Assembly: GCA_030378035.1 (NCBI GenBank)
Contig: JAUCGI010000005.1
Span: 8,750 to 51,550 of the forward strand
Source: Desulfobacterales bacterium HSG2
GTDB lineage: Bacteria; Desulfobacterota; Desulfobacteria; Desulfobacterales; 4be13
DNA length: 42,801 nucleotides
Direction: 5' to 3'
The position numbers and the translations under genes are program-made. Below the pieces are notes generated by a model, which saw only the letters and a program-made list of their open reading frames with translations, was not told where the DNA came from and did not search any database. Below are positions 24,328-34,642 of the stretch, in pieces (position 1 is the stretch's first letter; each line of letters begins with the position of its first letter).

Positions 24328-27300
24328 AAAACCTCGCTGTGAATATAGATACACTGCTCAATTAACTTGTAAGCATCATGAGCAATAGCTCCTGTCGGTC
24401 GTTTGTGATGCAGGCGTGGATATACTTTCTTGTATAAAATTTTAACTGATTCTTTTGGGAGTCCGGCAACGCGATCTAACAGAGTACCGACAGCTTCGTA
24501 AAAATGCTTATCCGAATATTCGGCTTTATAACGGGTAGCTACAATGTAGTGATTGAAGGCTTCCTCAATAAGGAATTCATCACCGGGTCGCGAAGAAATC
24601 TGATCATATTTTACATTTCCGTCAGTGATTGCCAAACGCCCTTTTAAAGCAGGATAATAATATTGCTTATCATTTAATGCCGTAAACTTTTTGCGGAGTT
24701 CCTCGATTTCCGGTTTTCTATTATCCCATTGATCAGAAAAATAGTAATAGGTTATCAGGCTTTGTATTGCATCTCCCTGACGCCAGACATTATCTGAAAA
24801 CTCTGCTTTTTCTATAGCACGATGAAAGCGTTTTTCAATCTCTTTGCCATCTCCTCCTGTTACGGACAGACATTCAGCCAAACGAAACTCCAGATGAGCT
24901 TGAACATAAGCAACTGATTTAAGTTCCGCCTCGTTCTTGGCATCTGATCCAAGTTGATCAAGAATTCTTTCAGCTTCCTTAAAATACTCAAATGCTTTGT
25001 CAGTATCCTGCTTATTTATTTTATCTCCGAAATTCTCTTTTCTGTGATGTTCAAGTGATTTGGCGTATTCTTCACGACGATAAAGAATCTTTCCTAATCT
25101 GATAAGTATCCTTGCCTGTAAATAATCGTCATCTGTTTCTTTAACACGCTCAAAAGCCAATACAATATTCTTACGGGCTTCAAAAATATTGTCGTTTACA
25201 TCGTATGCTTTTGCTAAATAGAAATAGGCTTCCGCCAGATCAATGGGTAATTCGGAAGTCCTCTGTGACTGAAACAGCATTTCAGCATAAATGGGGGCAA
25301 AACGCAATTCTTCTTTGCCGTAATTAATGCACCGTCGGATTCTCTCTTTACGATCCTCGACATACGCTTCAATCTCTGCTGTATCTCTGTGAAACTGATA
25401 TCTTTTTAGCGTAAAATCGATAATTTCATCAAACTTATCGCTGTATAACTGGCACACATTTCTTTCATATTCGTCGTAATCCCAGATATCTCCGAGAGAT
25501 TCGATGGTCTCGGCAGAAGGTAATAACTCAACTGGCAGATCCCCCATTCTCTTTAAAAGAATTCGGAATGTAGCGTAAAATCGGTCTCGACTGACCCGGC
25601 TGAATGCGTACATATAATCACAGGCAACCACATATCTTCTGACAGCTTCTCTTAAGTCCTCATTATCTTTCTCCTCCAGATACCGCTCGTAGGCAAAGTT
25701 GCCAAATATGATTTCCATCTTTCCGGACAGATTATTATAAACATAGACAGATTCTTTAGCACGTTCTGCACAGTCCTGAATTTCCTTATCCTCCACCTTC
25801 TTTCCTTCAAGATAATAAACAATTATCTGTCCGACTATCGCATCAATCTTACGGTATTCATTACTAACTTTTTTTGCAATCTTTTCACTTTTTATAAAGA
25901 ATTCAAGCGCCTTCTCCCGTTCATTTGTAATTGTATGATATTCTCCAAGATAGAAATAAACATCAGCCAATTCTGTAGTTGACTGACTGATAGTATTCTC
26001 CAATATATTTTTGGCTTCCTCAAGTGTATCTCTGGCTTCCTCAAATTGTTCTTTAGCTGATGGATAAGCTTCACGAAATCTGGCGAGTGCCTCCTCACGA
26101 TCCTTTTCTCGTTGGTAATATTCTAAAATATAAATGTGGTCAGAATGCCTGTATGAGAGTAATGCCATCCCCGTGAGGACTCGGGCCCTGAGTAACGGAT
26201 CCGGAGTTGATTCCAGGATTCCAAGGGCTTTTTCAAATGCTTTTGATGCCTCAAAGGTTTTATTGGCAAGCTTGTAAGTGTCTCCTAATGCGTTTAGAAA
26301 GCGAGCCCATTCCCGATCATTTTGCTTTTTTTCAGCTATGGCTGCTGCGATTTCGCCATAAATTGCAGCTTCGTAAAACCGCCCCTGTAGCCGGAGTACA
26401 GGATTCAGGTTGCTGTAAGCATTAGAAATTCCCGTATGTGCATCTTCCGGAATATCCTGGCGGGCCTTAAGAAACTCTTTTATGCTTTTGTCCAAAACTT
26501 TCTGAGCTTCCTTGAAATCACTGTTCCGATATTTGGTATATCCCAACCAGTTCAGCTCCCATGCCAGACGATATCGGTCTCCTGTTTTGCGAAACGCCTT
26601 TTCCGCTTTTGAAAAATCACGGATAGCTTCATCAAATTTATTTAACCAAAAGTAAGCAACACCTCGTTCATGATTGAAGTGTGCTGAAAGTAGCTTGTCT
26701 TCTTGCTGTATCGTCTTTCCCTCAGACTCCGCGGTATCTATTTTTTGAAAAAATTTAGTGAGGATATCTCTGTCTCTTTTCAGATATTTTATATCAGATT
26801 CCGTATCCATGTTTTGAAAGAAAGCCAAGGCTTCTGAAGATCTGTATTGCTCATTACGCCACCGAATGCGACGAATAATTAGATCCAACTGTTTTTCAAG
26901 TGGAAGTTCCTTAAAAAACAAATCCTCAACAATTTCCCCGCCAAGCAGATCACAAAAGTGAATTCGGTATTCTTGAAAGTACCTATCAAATTTTAAAATA
27001 AAAGATTTGAATCCTGTATTAATATCCGCATAAAGCTGGTAGTATAATCTTTCAGCATAAAGAATCGCCTCTTCCATTTCTGAAGGATCAGCTTTTTCGA
27101 GCAGTTTATCATAATATTCAACCAATTTCACTGCGATATCTTTCCGAATGTGTCGCGCCGCATCCTGCTTTTCCCACCAGTGCCGGACAACCAGATCACG
27201 CATTTCATCGTGTAATAAAACAGTCTGTTGGTCTTCCTTGTATTTAATGAACGATAGCGGCTTTAGCTTTTCCAGAAGGAGAGATTTGCTATGTTCAAGA

Positions 27301-28259
27301 GAAACGTCCGCTATGAAACTGAACATTTCAAGCGTCATCCGACGGTATGCAAACGCCAAGTAAGTTATAACCCTATCTTCAGGATTTTTCAATGATCCGA
27401 TCCGTTCAACAAGGGATGCTTCAAACAACTCTTCTTCGCTCTTTCCCGGTTCCTTTTCGATTCTTACTCTTATAGTATCTATCATTTCAGTGGGAAGAAG
27501 CGGATTATCTTCATACTGAAGCCAATCTGCAAACAGAGCTAACAAAACAGGGTGACCTTTTGCCAATCCGTGAATTTTTTCGATGACCTCACGCGATCCG
27601 ATTTGATTTTCCAAATCACTCTCAGTATTAACATTAAAACACTCCTTCCAGTAATTTATCGTATCGCTGACGTCAAAGGGTTTGATCTCCATCGGCTCCG
27701 CCGGAACCATACCTAATGGACGACGTCCCGCCACAATTATGCGCGTGTTTCCGCTTAAGTTCCGAAACAGATATGTTTCCAACCACCTCGAACATTCGTT
27801 TCCTTGAATAACTTCGTATGTATCAAAGAATAATATAATAATTTTATTATTTTTTTTAGAAAAGTCTGCATACTCCTTGATAAAAGCATTTTCCAATTCT
27901 ATAGCCAAAGTTCTTCTTCGGTCCCGATCATCAGTTTCATTATAATCATTCAGTTTTTCTTTAAATCCCGGAAAATTATCTTCACCGATCTCTTCAGTTA
28001 TCATATGTATGACACCAATCTTGATCCGTGCTTCGGTATGATAAAAGTCGATTAACTTTTTTGTATATAGGACATCATCCGGTCGTTCTTTACAAATCTT
28101 TTGCATTTGCAAAAGAAGCTGAGTTTTGCCAATGCCACCTTCCCCGTTCGTATGGACGCTTAAAATATGAGTCCTACAAGACGGCAAAAGAAGTTCTTTA
28201 AATCTGGCTAACTCTTTTTCCCGACCTACAAATATTTCTCCTAAAACTCGATGTGACAT
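24324..28259 (-). CDS. STAND NTPase with TPR repeats (second copy)
   Basis: This 1311-residue cytoplasmic protein starts at its P-loop domain: GEGGIGKTQLLL (39-50), Walker B IIILFFDTYE, an arginine sensor in RIIVAGRRPLG, and a winged-helix part containing LLHDEMRDLVVRHWW. From about residue 440 to the end there are TPR-like helical repeats (AIRDFSKAEKAFRKTGDRYR and many more). It is a paralogue of the product of 28456-32430; both end in an (I/R)HSEVL-like tail and both stop in an ATGA overlap with a small peptide gene. NLR-like STAND proteins bind a trigger through their repeats, oligomerise and activate an effector. Confidence 0.9.
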   Translation of the reverse strand: MSHRVLGEIFVGREKELARFKELLLPSCRTHILSVHTNGEGGIGKTQLLLQMQKICKERPDDVLYTKKLIDFYHTEARIKIGVIHMITEEIGEDNFPGFKEKLNDYNETDDRDRRRTLAIELENAFIKEYADFSKKNNKIIILFFDTYEVIQGNECSRWLETYLFRNLSGNTRIIVAGRRPLGMVPAEPMEIKPFDVSDTINYWKECFNVNTESDLENQIGSREVIEKIHGLAKGHPVLLALFADWLQYEDNPLLPTEMIDTIRVRIEKEPGKSEEELFEASLVERIGSLKNPEDRVITYLAFAYRRMTLEMFSFIADVSLEHSKSLLLEKLKPLSFIKYKEDQQTVLLHDEMRDLVVRHWWEKQDAARHIRKDIAVKLVEYYDKLLEKADPSEMEEAILYAERLYYQLYADINTGFKSFILKFDRYFQEYRIHFCDLLGGEIVEDLFFKELPLEKQLDLIIRRIRWRNEQYRSSEALAFFQNMDTESDIKYLKRDRDILTKFFQKIDTAESEGKTIQQEDKLLSAHFNHERGVAYFWLNKFDEAIRDFSKAEKAFRKTGDRYRLAWELNWLGYTKYRNSDFKEAQKVLDKSIKEFLKARQDIPEDAHTGISNAYSNLNPVLRLQGRFYEAAIYGEIAAAIAEKKQNDREWARFLNALGDTYKLANKTFEASKAFEKALGILESTPDPLLRARVLTGMALLSYRHSDHIYILEYYQREKDREEALARFREAYPSAKEQFEEARDTLEEAKNILENTISQSTTELADVYFYLGEYHTITNEREKALEFFIKSEKIAKKVSNEYRKIDAIVGQIIVYYLEGKKVEDKEIQDCAERAKESVYVYNNLSGKMEIIFGNFAYERYLEEKDNEDLREAVRRYVVACDYMYAFSRVSRDRFYATFRILLKRMGDLPVELLPSAETIESLGDIWDYDEYERNVCQLYSDKFDEIIDFTLKRYQFHRDTAEIEAYVEDRKERIRRCINYGKEELRFAPIYAEMLFQSQRTSELPIDLAEAYFYLAKAYDVNDNIFEARKNIVLAFERVKETDDDYLQARILIRLGKILYRREEYAKSLEHHRKENFGDKINKQDTDKAFEYFKEAERILDQLGSDAKNEAELKSVAYVQAHLEFRLAECLSVTGGDGKEIEKRFHRAIEKAEFSDNVWRQGDAIQSLITYYYFSDQWDNRKPEIEELRKKFTALNDKQYYYPALKGRLAITDGNVKYDQISSRPGDEFLIEEAFNHYIVATRYKAEYSDKHFYEAVGTLLDRVAGLPKESVKILYKKVYPRLHHKRPTGAIAHDAYKLIEQCIYIHSEVL

Positions 28260-28291
28260 ATTTCACCTGACCCTTAAATCACTTTTGTTCA

Positions 28292-28459
28292 TTAGCTACT
28301 GCTTAACGCAAAAGCTTTTGTCTTCTTTTTACTATCATGCAGAACAAGCACTTTGTATTTATTTTCTCTTTTCCGCAGCTTCACTTCGCAGGGTTGGTGC
28401 TCTGGCGCGTGATAGAAGTCTAATAATAATTCTGAATGAGAATTTCTCCGTTTGTTCAT
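28292..28459 (-). CDS. 55-residue FALSSS peptide, putative RiPP precursor
   Basis: ATG at 28459 overlaps the TGA of the first TPR-STAND gene (ATGA), with GCGAGG upstream as at the other copy. The peptide begins MNKRRNSHSELLLDFYH, has KYKVLVL in the middle and ends KTKAFALSSS. It aligns from the first residue without gaps to the 56-residue peptide at 24157-24327, which has one extra glycine at the end. The second TPR-STAND gene starts 32 bases later. Conservation of length, end motif and coupling marks it as a real gene. Its likely modifying enzyme is the radical SAM protein at the end of the row. Confidence 0.82.
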   Translation of the reverse strand: MNKRRNSHSELLLDFYHAPEHQPCEVKLRKRENKYKVLVLHDSKKKTKAFALSSS

Positions 28460-31400
28460 AGTACCTCGCTGCGAATTTTGATAAATTGTTCGACCAGTTG
28501 ATAAGCCCTGTCAGCGATAGGGCCGACGGGTCTTTTCAGATGTAAGAAGCGGGTATGGTAAAGCTCATCAGATAAAATTCTTACAGCTTCTTTTGGAAGT
28601 TGAGCAATACGCTTCAACAGGATTCGCAATGCTTCCTGGAAATGTTTATCCGAATATTCTGCCTGGTAACGTGTTGCAAGAATGTAAGATACGAATGCTT
28701 TGTCCATAAAGTTTATAGCTTTTTCTTTAATTTCATCGGTAATATTATCGTTTCTCACCTCTTCAAACAGTTTAAGCAGCTTATCATATACCACATCCCC
28801 AGCGGTTATCGAAAAGCGGGCCAGTAAAACGGGAAAATATCGACTTTCATTGAGTTTTGTCAATCCCATGTACAATTTATTTATGTCTTCTTTTTTTTTC
28901 TCCCATTGTCCAGAGAAATAATAATAGGTCACGAGATTTTGAATCGCCTCCGCTTCCAGCCACATCCGATTTGCTTTTTTAGCCTTTTCTATTGATGTAC
29001 GAAAATGTTTCTCAATATCGAGATTTTCTATTTCTTCTCCAATAAGCAGTAAAAATTCACCCCGATGAAATTCTAATCCTGACCGCACCCAATCAACAGT
29101 GTCAATTTGCGATGCATAAGACCCATCAATATTCTGAATAATCTCATCGGCTGATTCAAAATATTTTCGGGCCTCTTCGATTTCGTCCTTATTATCTTTT
29201 AAAAATTGAGTCACGTTCTCCTTGATTTCATCCCTGCGGTATTGTTCAATGGTCCTTCCATATTCTCTGCGCCGGTATAAATTCATAGCGTAACCGCTCA
29301 ATATACGCACCCTTAAAAGTTCATTCTTCGAGTTTTCGGAAATATTCAAAGCTTTTTCATAGTTTTTCAGAGCTTCAAAATAATTATCCGTCAAACGATA
29401 GGCGCGAGCCAAGGTATGATACGCTTCTGCTTTTTCGTCAGGTGAACCAAATGCATCCTGCAACAGAACATACATTTCCCCATAGAACGGAGCGAACCCG
29501 ATATTATCCTTCCCCTGACGAATACAATTTTCTACTTTCTCATTTATACCTTTGATGCGCTTTTCGTGCCCATCTTTATCAATTTCAATTGCCCGAATTC
29601 TAATCAGGATACAATCCAGAACATCATCGAATTCTTCCCGGTATTTCTGACAGACTTCTTTGTCCCCCAGGTCATAATACCAGATATCTCGAAGAGATTC
29701 AATCACCTTAATCGTCTCCGGGGATGGAGATTGATCGGAAAATATTTTATTCAACCGCTTTAATAAAATCCGCATGGTGGCATAAAATCTTTCCGCATTA
29801 AACATGTACATATTATCACATGCCAAGATGTAGTGACTCACCGCTTCTTTCAGTTTATCGTGAGATTCTAAAAAAAGATATTTTTCACATGCAAAATCGC
29901 CTAATACAATTCTCATTTTCCCTGACAGGTTGCGGTAATTATGCGGTATCTCGCTAATATGTATAATGCATCTTCGTATCTCTTTCTCAAAGGGTTCTCT
30001 TCCTTCTTTTTCAAGTCCCTTTTCGCCAGCATAATAACAGGCAATCATTTGTGCAACCAGAGCACCCATTTCTCGATAGGCATTACCGACATTTTTTGCC
30101 GTTTTTTCACTCTGCTGATAGTATTTCATGGCTTTTTCCCAATCATTGTTCACAGCATAGGACTCCCCAAGATGAAAATAAATATCTGCAAGTTCTCTGG
30201 TAGGGTGGAAAGATTCCAGGATATCTTTGGCTTTATTGAGTTTGGTCATATCCGGAGGGTAAATTTCCCGGTATTTACGGAATATTTCCCTCTGTTCTTC
30301 TCCCCGATCGTAGTATTCCAGCATGTAGATATACTCATTATGGTGGTATGAAAGTAATCCCATTCCAGTTAAAACACGGGCTTTCAACAGAGGGTCAGAT
30401 ACGGACTTGAAAAGCTTACGAGCCTTGTTATATGTTTTTAAGGCATCAAAGGTTTTGTTCGCTGTTTTGCAGGTCTCAGCCAGTGCATGAAGGTAGCGGA
30501 TGAGTTCCCGCAGATTCCCTTTTTCTTCGGCAATGGCAACCGCGATTTCACCACAGTTGATTGCTTCATAAAAACGTCCCAGATGGCGAAAGACCACATT
30601 AAGATTGCTGTATGCGTTTGAAATTCCTACATAAATAAGGGGTTTCCGATTTTGCTCAGATAACTTGAGGAACTCGCTAATACTGTACAAAAGTGTCTTT
30701 TCAGCGATCTCAAATTCGCCGTTGCGTAACTGGGCATAACCCAACCAGTTGAGCGCCCATGCTGAACTGTAATAATCTTTTAATGTGCGGAATTTTCTTT
30801 CCGCATCTTTAAAATCTCTTTCAGCTTTTCTGAACTTGTTCTGCCAAGTATACGCAATGCCGCACTCATAAATGAATTCAGGAAGAAGTTCTTCGTATTT
30901 TCCAACCTCATCACATAGCTTTTCAATGACATTCAGGGCTTCCTGCGACCGATACTGCTCATTATACCACCGAATGCGACGTAGTTCGACTTTTATTATT
31001 GCTTTAGGAGCAAGAACACCATAAAATTGGTCATTTGAAATTTCCCGCAAAAGAAGATCGCAAAAATCAAGTCTGAAGTGCTCCAAGCTGTAATCAAATT
31101 CTTTCAGGAATTGCTTCACTCCTTTATCAATATCTGCAAACAATGCGTAATAAAGCCTGTCAGCCGAAAGTATCTCTCGATCTAACGAAGATAGCTCGGA
31201 ATTTGCAAGCATATCATCGTAATGTTTGACCAATTTTTCCGCAATTTTTCTGCGGTTTTCTTTATCCTTATCCTGCTCATCCCACCAATGGCAATTGACA
31301 AGGTCCCGCATTTCGTCATGCAGTAATACAACATCATCTTTTTTATATTTGATAAAAGAGAGAGGTTTCAGGGTTTCAAGAAGAACTTGAGAACTTTGGT

Positions 31401-32430
31401 CGGTATCAATACCTGCCAAGTGGCAGAATATTTTAGGTGTCATCCGGCGATGGACAAAAGCCATATATATTACAGCCGTATCTTCCGGTTCGATAAGCGA
31501 AGCGATGCGCTCTATCAGAGTTTTTTCAAAAATTTGTTTTTGTTCATTTGTAGCGGATGAGGTAATCGGTCCAGTCTTCTTTTCAATGTCATCCAGCAAT
31601 TCTTTGGGAGAAAGCGGGTTGCGTTCATAATTGATCCAGTCGAGTAACAAAGCGAGTAAAACCGGACGGCCGCCGGCAAGGTGATGTAAGCGTTTTTTCA
31701 GATCACCTGATTCGATTACGTCTTTAAGCCTGTTTTCAGGGTGTCGTTGAAGATACTCTGTCCAGAATGCTTCCGCTTCAGAAGGCGTAAAAGGAGATAG
31801 GTTTATTAGTTCCACATCCTGACCAATATTTCTTAATGCATAACGTCCGGCAATGACAAGACGGGTATTTCTGTTCAAGGCAGGAAATAAAGATGCTTCC
31901 AGCCAGTGTGAAAAATCTGTTGGTCCGACCTCAGGTTTGCCATCAACTTCAATGGCAGCGCCCTGAATCGCTTCGTATGTATCAAAGAAAAGGAGAATAA
32001 CCTTTCCCTCTGCCTCTTTTCTTTCAGAAAACCTCGCATAATCCTCTGAAAACCTCTCTTCCAGTTCGGCAAGCAGCACCTCTTTTTTACCATGCTTTTG
32101 AATGTCATGATATCTTTTTAAGAGCTTTCGAAAACTGGAAAAATCATCTGAATCAAGACTTTCGACAATTTGCTGCATTATGCCCGCCTTGGAACGACTC
32201 ACTGTGTGATAAAAATCAATTATTTCTTCGGGATGGTCAGGACATACAACATGCTGAAATCGTTTACATTGGTCCTGCATACGCAACAAAAGCCGGGTTT
32301 TGCCGATTCCGCCAACACCTTCTGTATGAATGATCAATATACGCTTTGAAGATTCCGGCTTGATAAAATCTTTGAACAGATTTAACTCATTCTTACGAGC
32401 AACAAATAGGTCTGATTGCACTTGCTGCAT
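28456..32430 (-). CDS. STAND NTPase with TPR repeats (first copy)
   Basis: This 1324-residue protein has Walker A GVGGIGKTRLLL (38-49), Walker B VILLFFDTYEAIQG, the sensor segment RLVIAGRYALR and the LLHDEMRDLVNCHWW winged-helix region. The C-terminal two thirds are TPR-like repeats (KAERDFKDAERKFRTLKDYY, ALKTYNKARKLF, ALKNYEKALNISENSKNELL). It starts in a TAATG overlap with the 221-residue gene and GGAG lies upstream, so expression is coupled. The shared order with its paralogue (STAND-TPR then peptide) points to a tandem duplication of a two-gene unit. Proposed role: sensor or scaffold of the conflict system. Confidence 0.9.
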   Translation of the reverse strand: MQQVQSDLFVARKNELNLFKDFIKPESSKRILIIHTEGVGGIGKTRLLLRMQDQCKRFQHVVCPDHPEEIIDFYHTVSRSKAGIMQQIVESLDSDDFSSFRKLLKRYHDIQKHGKKEVLLAELEERFSEDYARFSERKEAEGKVILLFFDTYEAIQGAAIEVDGKPEVGPTDFSHWLEASLFPALNRNTRLVIAGRYALRNIGQDVELINLSPFTPSEAEAFWTEYLQRHPENRLKDVIESGDLKKRLHHLAGGRPVLLALLLDWINYERNPLSPKELLDDIEKKTGPITSSATNEQKQIFEKTLIERIASLIEPEDTAVIYMAFVHRRMTPKIFCHLAGIDTDQSSQVLLETLKPLSFIKYKKDDVVLLHDEMRDLVNCHWWDEQDKDKENRRKIAEKLVKHYDDMLANSELSSLDREILSADRLYYALFADIDKGVKQFLKEFDYSLEHFRLDFCDLLLREISNDQFYGVLAPKAIIKVELRRIRWYNEQYRSQEALNVIEKLCDEVGKYEELLPEFIYECGIAYTWQNKFRKAERDFKDAERKFRTLKDYYSSAWALNWLGYAQLRNGEFEIAEKTLLYSISEFLKLSEQNRKPLIYVGISNAYSNLNVVFRHLGRFYEAINCGEIAVAIAEEKGNLRELIRYLHALAETCKTANKTFDALKTYNKARKLFKSVSDPLLKARVLTGMGLLSYHHNEYIYMLEYYDRGEEQREIFRKYREIYPPDMTKLNKAKDILESFHPTRELADIYFHLGESYAVNNDWEKAMKYYQQSEKTAKNVGNAYREMGALVAQMIACYYAGEKGLEKEGREPFEKEIRRCIIHISEIPHNYRNLSGKMRIVLGDFACEKYLFLESHDKLKEAVSHYILACDNMYMFNAERFYATMRILLKRLNKIFSDQSPSPETIKVIESLRDIWYYDLGDKEVCQKYREEFDDVLDCILIRIRAIEIDKDGHEKRIKGINEKVENCIRQGKDNIGFAPFYGEMYVLLQDAFGSPDEKAEAYHTLARAYRLTDNYFEALKNYEKALNISENSKNELLRVRILSGYAMNLYRRREYGRTIEQYRRDEIKENVTQFLKDNKDEIEEARKYFESADEIIQNIDGSYASQIDTVDWVRSGLEFHRGEFLLLIGEEIENLDIEKHFRTSIEKAKKANRMWLEAEAIQNLVTYYYFSGQWEKKKEDINKLYMGLTKLNESRYFPVLLARFSITAGDVVYDKLLKLFEEVRNDNITDEIKEKAINFMDKAFVSYILATRYQAEYSDKHFQEALRILLKRIAQLPKEAVRILSDELYHTRFLHLKRPVGPIADRAYQLVEQFIKIRSEVL

Positions 32431-33095
32431 TATTTATTCTCCTTCCAAGGCTCCAGAGATTTCAAATAATCAATATACATTTCACATTCCGATTCTGACA
32501 ATATCCCTTCAAATAACTTCAAACTGGTCATTAATTCTCTGAGATTCTTAATGTAATGGACAGCTTCTTTACGTTTTGGGTCGGAAAGGCGATGGCCGAG
32601 CATCCTCAGAGCTTGTCGGATATTCAGATCTGATAAAATTGGCGGAGCATCTGGTTCTTTAAGATTTGAATGGTAATATTTCCACAAACATTCTTCTGTC
32701 TCTGACTTAAGATAATCATATATATTGATCTTCTCGTTTGTGCATTCCATAACATAGGATATTTCATGGTATAGATAATTGGCAAGGTCATAAACTCTGA
32801 ACTTTTGTTCATATAGGGACTTATACCATTTACGCCATACATCATTCAATTCACAGAATGAAGGTTCTGTCAATTTTGATATCAATTCAGATGCCTTTTC
32901 AGGCCTTACGATGCAATATTGGCTTTCAATCGTGATACAGTTTGCACGGGCTAAGTCTCCAAGTATAAAGACAAGGGCTGAGTCTTCAATCGGAGGATTT
33001 ATAGGGAATTCACTCAGGATTGCCTGTAATCCGCTCAACTGAAATGTTCGGCATACGCATACCCTGTAAAAAATAATTTCAATTAAATCATACAT
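32430..33095 (-). CDS. Unknown 221-residue protein
   Basis: I do not recognise this protein. It is soluble and mainly helical; residues 18-65 (LSGLQAILSEFPINPPIEDS, then ALVFILGDLARANCI) may form a winged-helix-like unit. Its start overlaps the end of the STAND ATPase gene by eight bases (ATGTATGA) and its stop shares one base with the next start (TAATG), so it is translated in lock-step with two STAND genes. It may be an adaptor or a split-off regulatory domain of the 514-residue STAND protein. Confidence 0.75.
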   Translation of the reverse strand: MYDLIEIIFYRVCVCRTFQLSGLQAILSEFPINPPIEDSALVFILGDLARANCITIESQYCIVRPEKASELISKLTEPSFCELNDVWRKWYKSLYEQKFRVYDLANYLYHEISYVMECTNEKINIYDYLKSETEECLWKYYHSNLKEPDAPPILSDLNIRQALRMLGHRLSDPKRKEAVHYIKNLRELMTSLKLFEGILSESECEMYIDYLKSLEPWKENK

Positions 33096-34632
33096 TGCGT
33101 CTCTTCCGATTCTGAATTTCTTTCATACGGTTCCCAATGATATCCGATAACCCTGAAACATCTATCATTTCGGATAACTCTTTATCGCCTTTAAGAGCTT
33201 TGCTCAAACGACCAAGCTGCTCATGCATCTGAACTTCGGATTGTAAGAACTCTGTCGTAAAATACCTATCCAGATAATGTTCAAGTTCTTTTTGAATGTG
33301 TGCATCTATATCATCCGACTCTATCTCTTTCAAAAGCAAAGTTTGATGATAAAGTTTTTCAACAATGTTTTTTACTTGGCTGGCATCCCGTGTCTGGGAT
33401 ACCCATATATCGTACTGACAAGCCAATATTTCCTGTATTTCAAGAAAATGTTCGGGATGGTTGATCCGCAAATCAGACAGCAGGATGCTTCGCGTCACCT
33501 CGTCCATCTCAAATCCTTCGCCAAGCCTCCACGGCGAAAAAACGTATGTCTGATTTTGAAATTCCCCTAATAACTCCTCGAAAAAAAGAAAAGATTTCCC
33601 CTTAAACTTCTCTAAAAAGGTTGAGAGCATAAACCATAGCGTACCGAATTCAATGCGACGAAGGGGGGCGATGTAAAACAAAATCTTTTCAGCCGGTGGA
33701 TAAACAGGTCCAAGATCGAGATTTGCAAGTATTCGGCCTTTGACAACATTTTCAATCAGTGAGTCAATACACCTGGGATAGAGTGTCCGGACAATTTCCT
33801 TTTTAAGCGAGTTTCTGAACCCCTCACTTATAATATCCAGAAATTTATAGCTGCCAAAAGGATGCCCAAGGGTTAACTCCCATATTTTCTTATATAATTC
33901 GTCTCGGTCCTCAATGTCAAATTTTTTCTTTTCGGAAAGACGGTCCACCAATAAACGGGTATCTTCATACCCGAAGCGTTCGAGTTGATGAAGATTGACC
34001 CGCTTTTGCAAACGTAATGACCATTTTACTCTTTGCTGACCAGCAACGACAAGGATAAAATTCGGATCATCTGTGAAATGCTGCAAAACTTGTTCTTCAA
34101 ATTGCTGTGTAGCGATAAAATATGCTTTATCTGTACTGTCAAGGCACAGTGCAAGTTTTCCAGACGCCAATAATTGCTTTACGCCGGCGTTAAATCCGGC
34201 GATGAGTTTCTCCTCCAATTCGTTAACAGGTGTTCGATCTGCTCCCTTCGGTTCTTTCCATAAATCCAGATAATATTTCTTAAATGCGTTGATATAGTCA
34301 GGTAAAACTAGGTTGAAAGGTGCAAAATAATTTTTAACATGGCTATTCAGGGAAAGATGATGAGCTATCGCTTCTAAAATAGGGTAAATTTCCGGACGAT
34401 GATATTCGGACAACTCAAAATCAATGTATGCGCTAAAAATGCCTTTCTTTTTCGCTTCAGTATAAACCCACTTCAAAAGCTCGGTTTTTCCCTGTCCCGC
34501 GATACCTGTAAATTCGAGAACTCGTTGTTCGCTTTCTTTACCTGTCAAGAGGTCGTGAGCCAGTTCTTTTTCAACATCCCGGTTGATAAATAATTCATAA
34601 TCGAAATATACTTTTGAAACATTTTCTTTCAT
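33088..34632 (-). CDS. STAND ATPase (514 residues)
   Basis: Walker A is GIAGQGKTELLK (43-54), preceded by the usual NRDVEKELAHDLL box. A hydrophobic strand ending in an acidic residue (LALCLDSTDK) is the Walker B, and ILVVAGQQRVKW has the sensor position. A winged-helix-like segment follows, but there is no TPR tail, unlike its two neighbours. AAGGAA lies upstream of the ATG, 10 bases after the TIR-caspase gene. It probably couples sensing to the TIR/caspase effector; that role is inferred from order alone. Confidence 0.85.
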   Translation of the reverse strand: MKENVSKVYFDYELFINRDVEKELAHDLLTGKESEQRVLEFTGIAGQGKTELLKWVYTEAKKKGIFSAYIDFELSEYHRPEIYPILEAIAHHLSLNSHVKNYFAPFNLVLPDYINAFKKYYLDLWKEPKGADRTPVNELEEKLIAGFNAGVKQLLASGKLALCLDSTDKAYFIATQQFEEQVLQHFTDDPNFILVVAGQQRVKWSLRLQKRVNLHQLERFGYEDTRLLVDRLSEKKKFDIEDRDELYKKIWELTLGHPFGSYKFLDIISEGFRNSLKKEIVRTLYPRCIDSLIENVVKGRILANLDLGPVYPPAEKILFYIAPLRRIEFGTLWFMLSTFLEKFKGKSFLFFEELLGEFQNQTYVFSPWRLGEGFEMDEVTRSILLSDLRINHPEHFLEIQEILACQYDIWVSQTRDASQVKNIVEKLYHQTLLLKEIESDDIDAHIQKELEHYLDRYFTTEFLQSEVQMHEQLGRLSKALKGDKELSEMIDVSGLSDIIGNRMKEIQNRKRRNV

Positions 34633-34642
34633 AGCTTGTTCC

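Noticed and set aside
24157-28459. Direct assignment of the peptides to the FxSxx-COOH (FxsA) family
   Set aside because: The end is FALSSS, so serine is not at the second position after Phe; similarity to that system is only in gene content.
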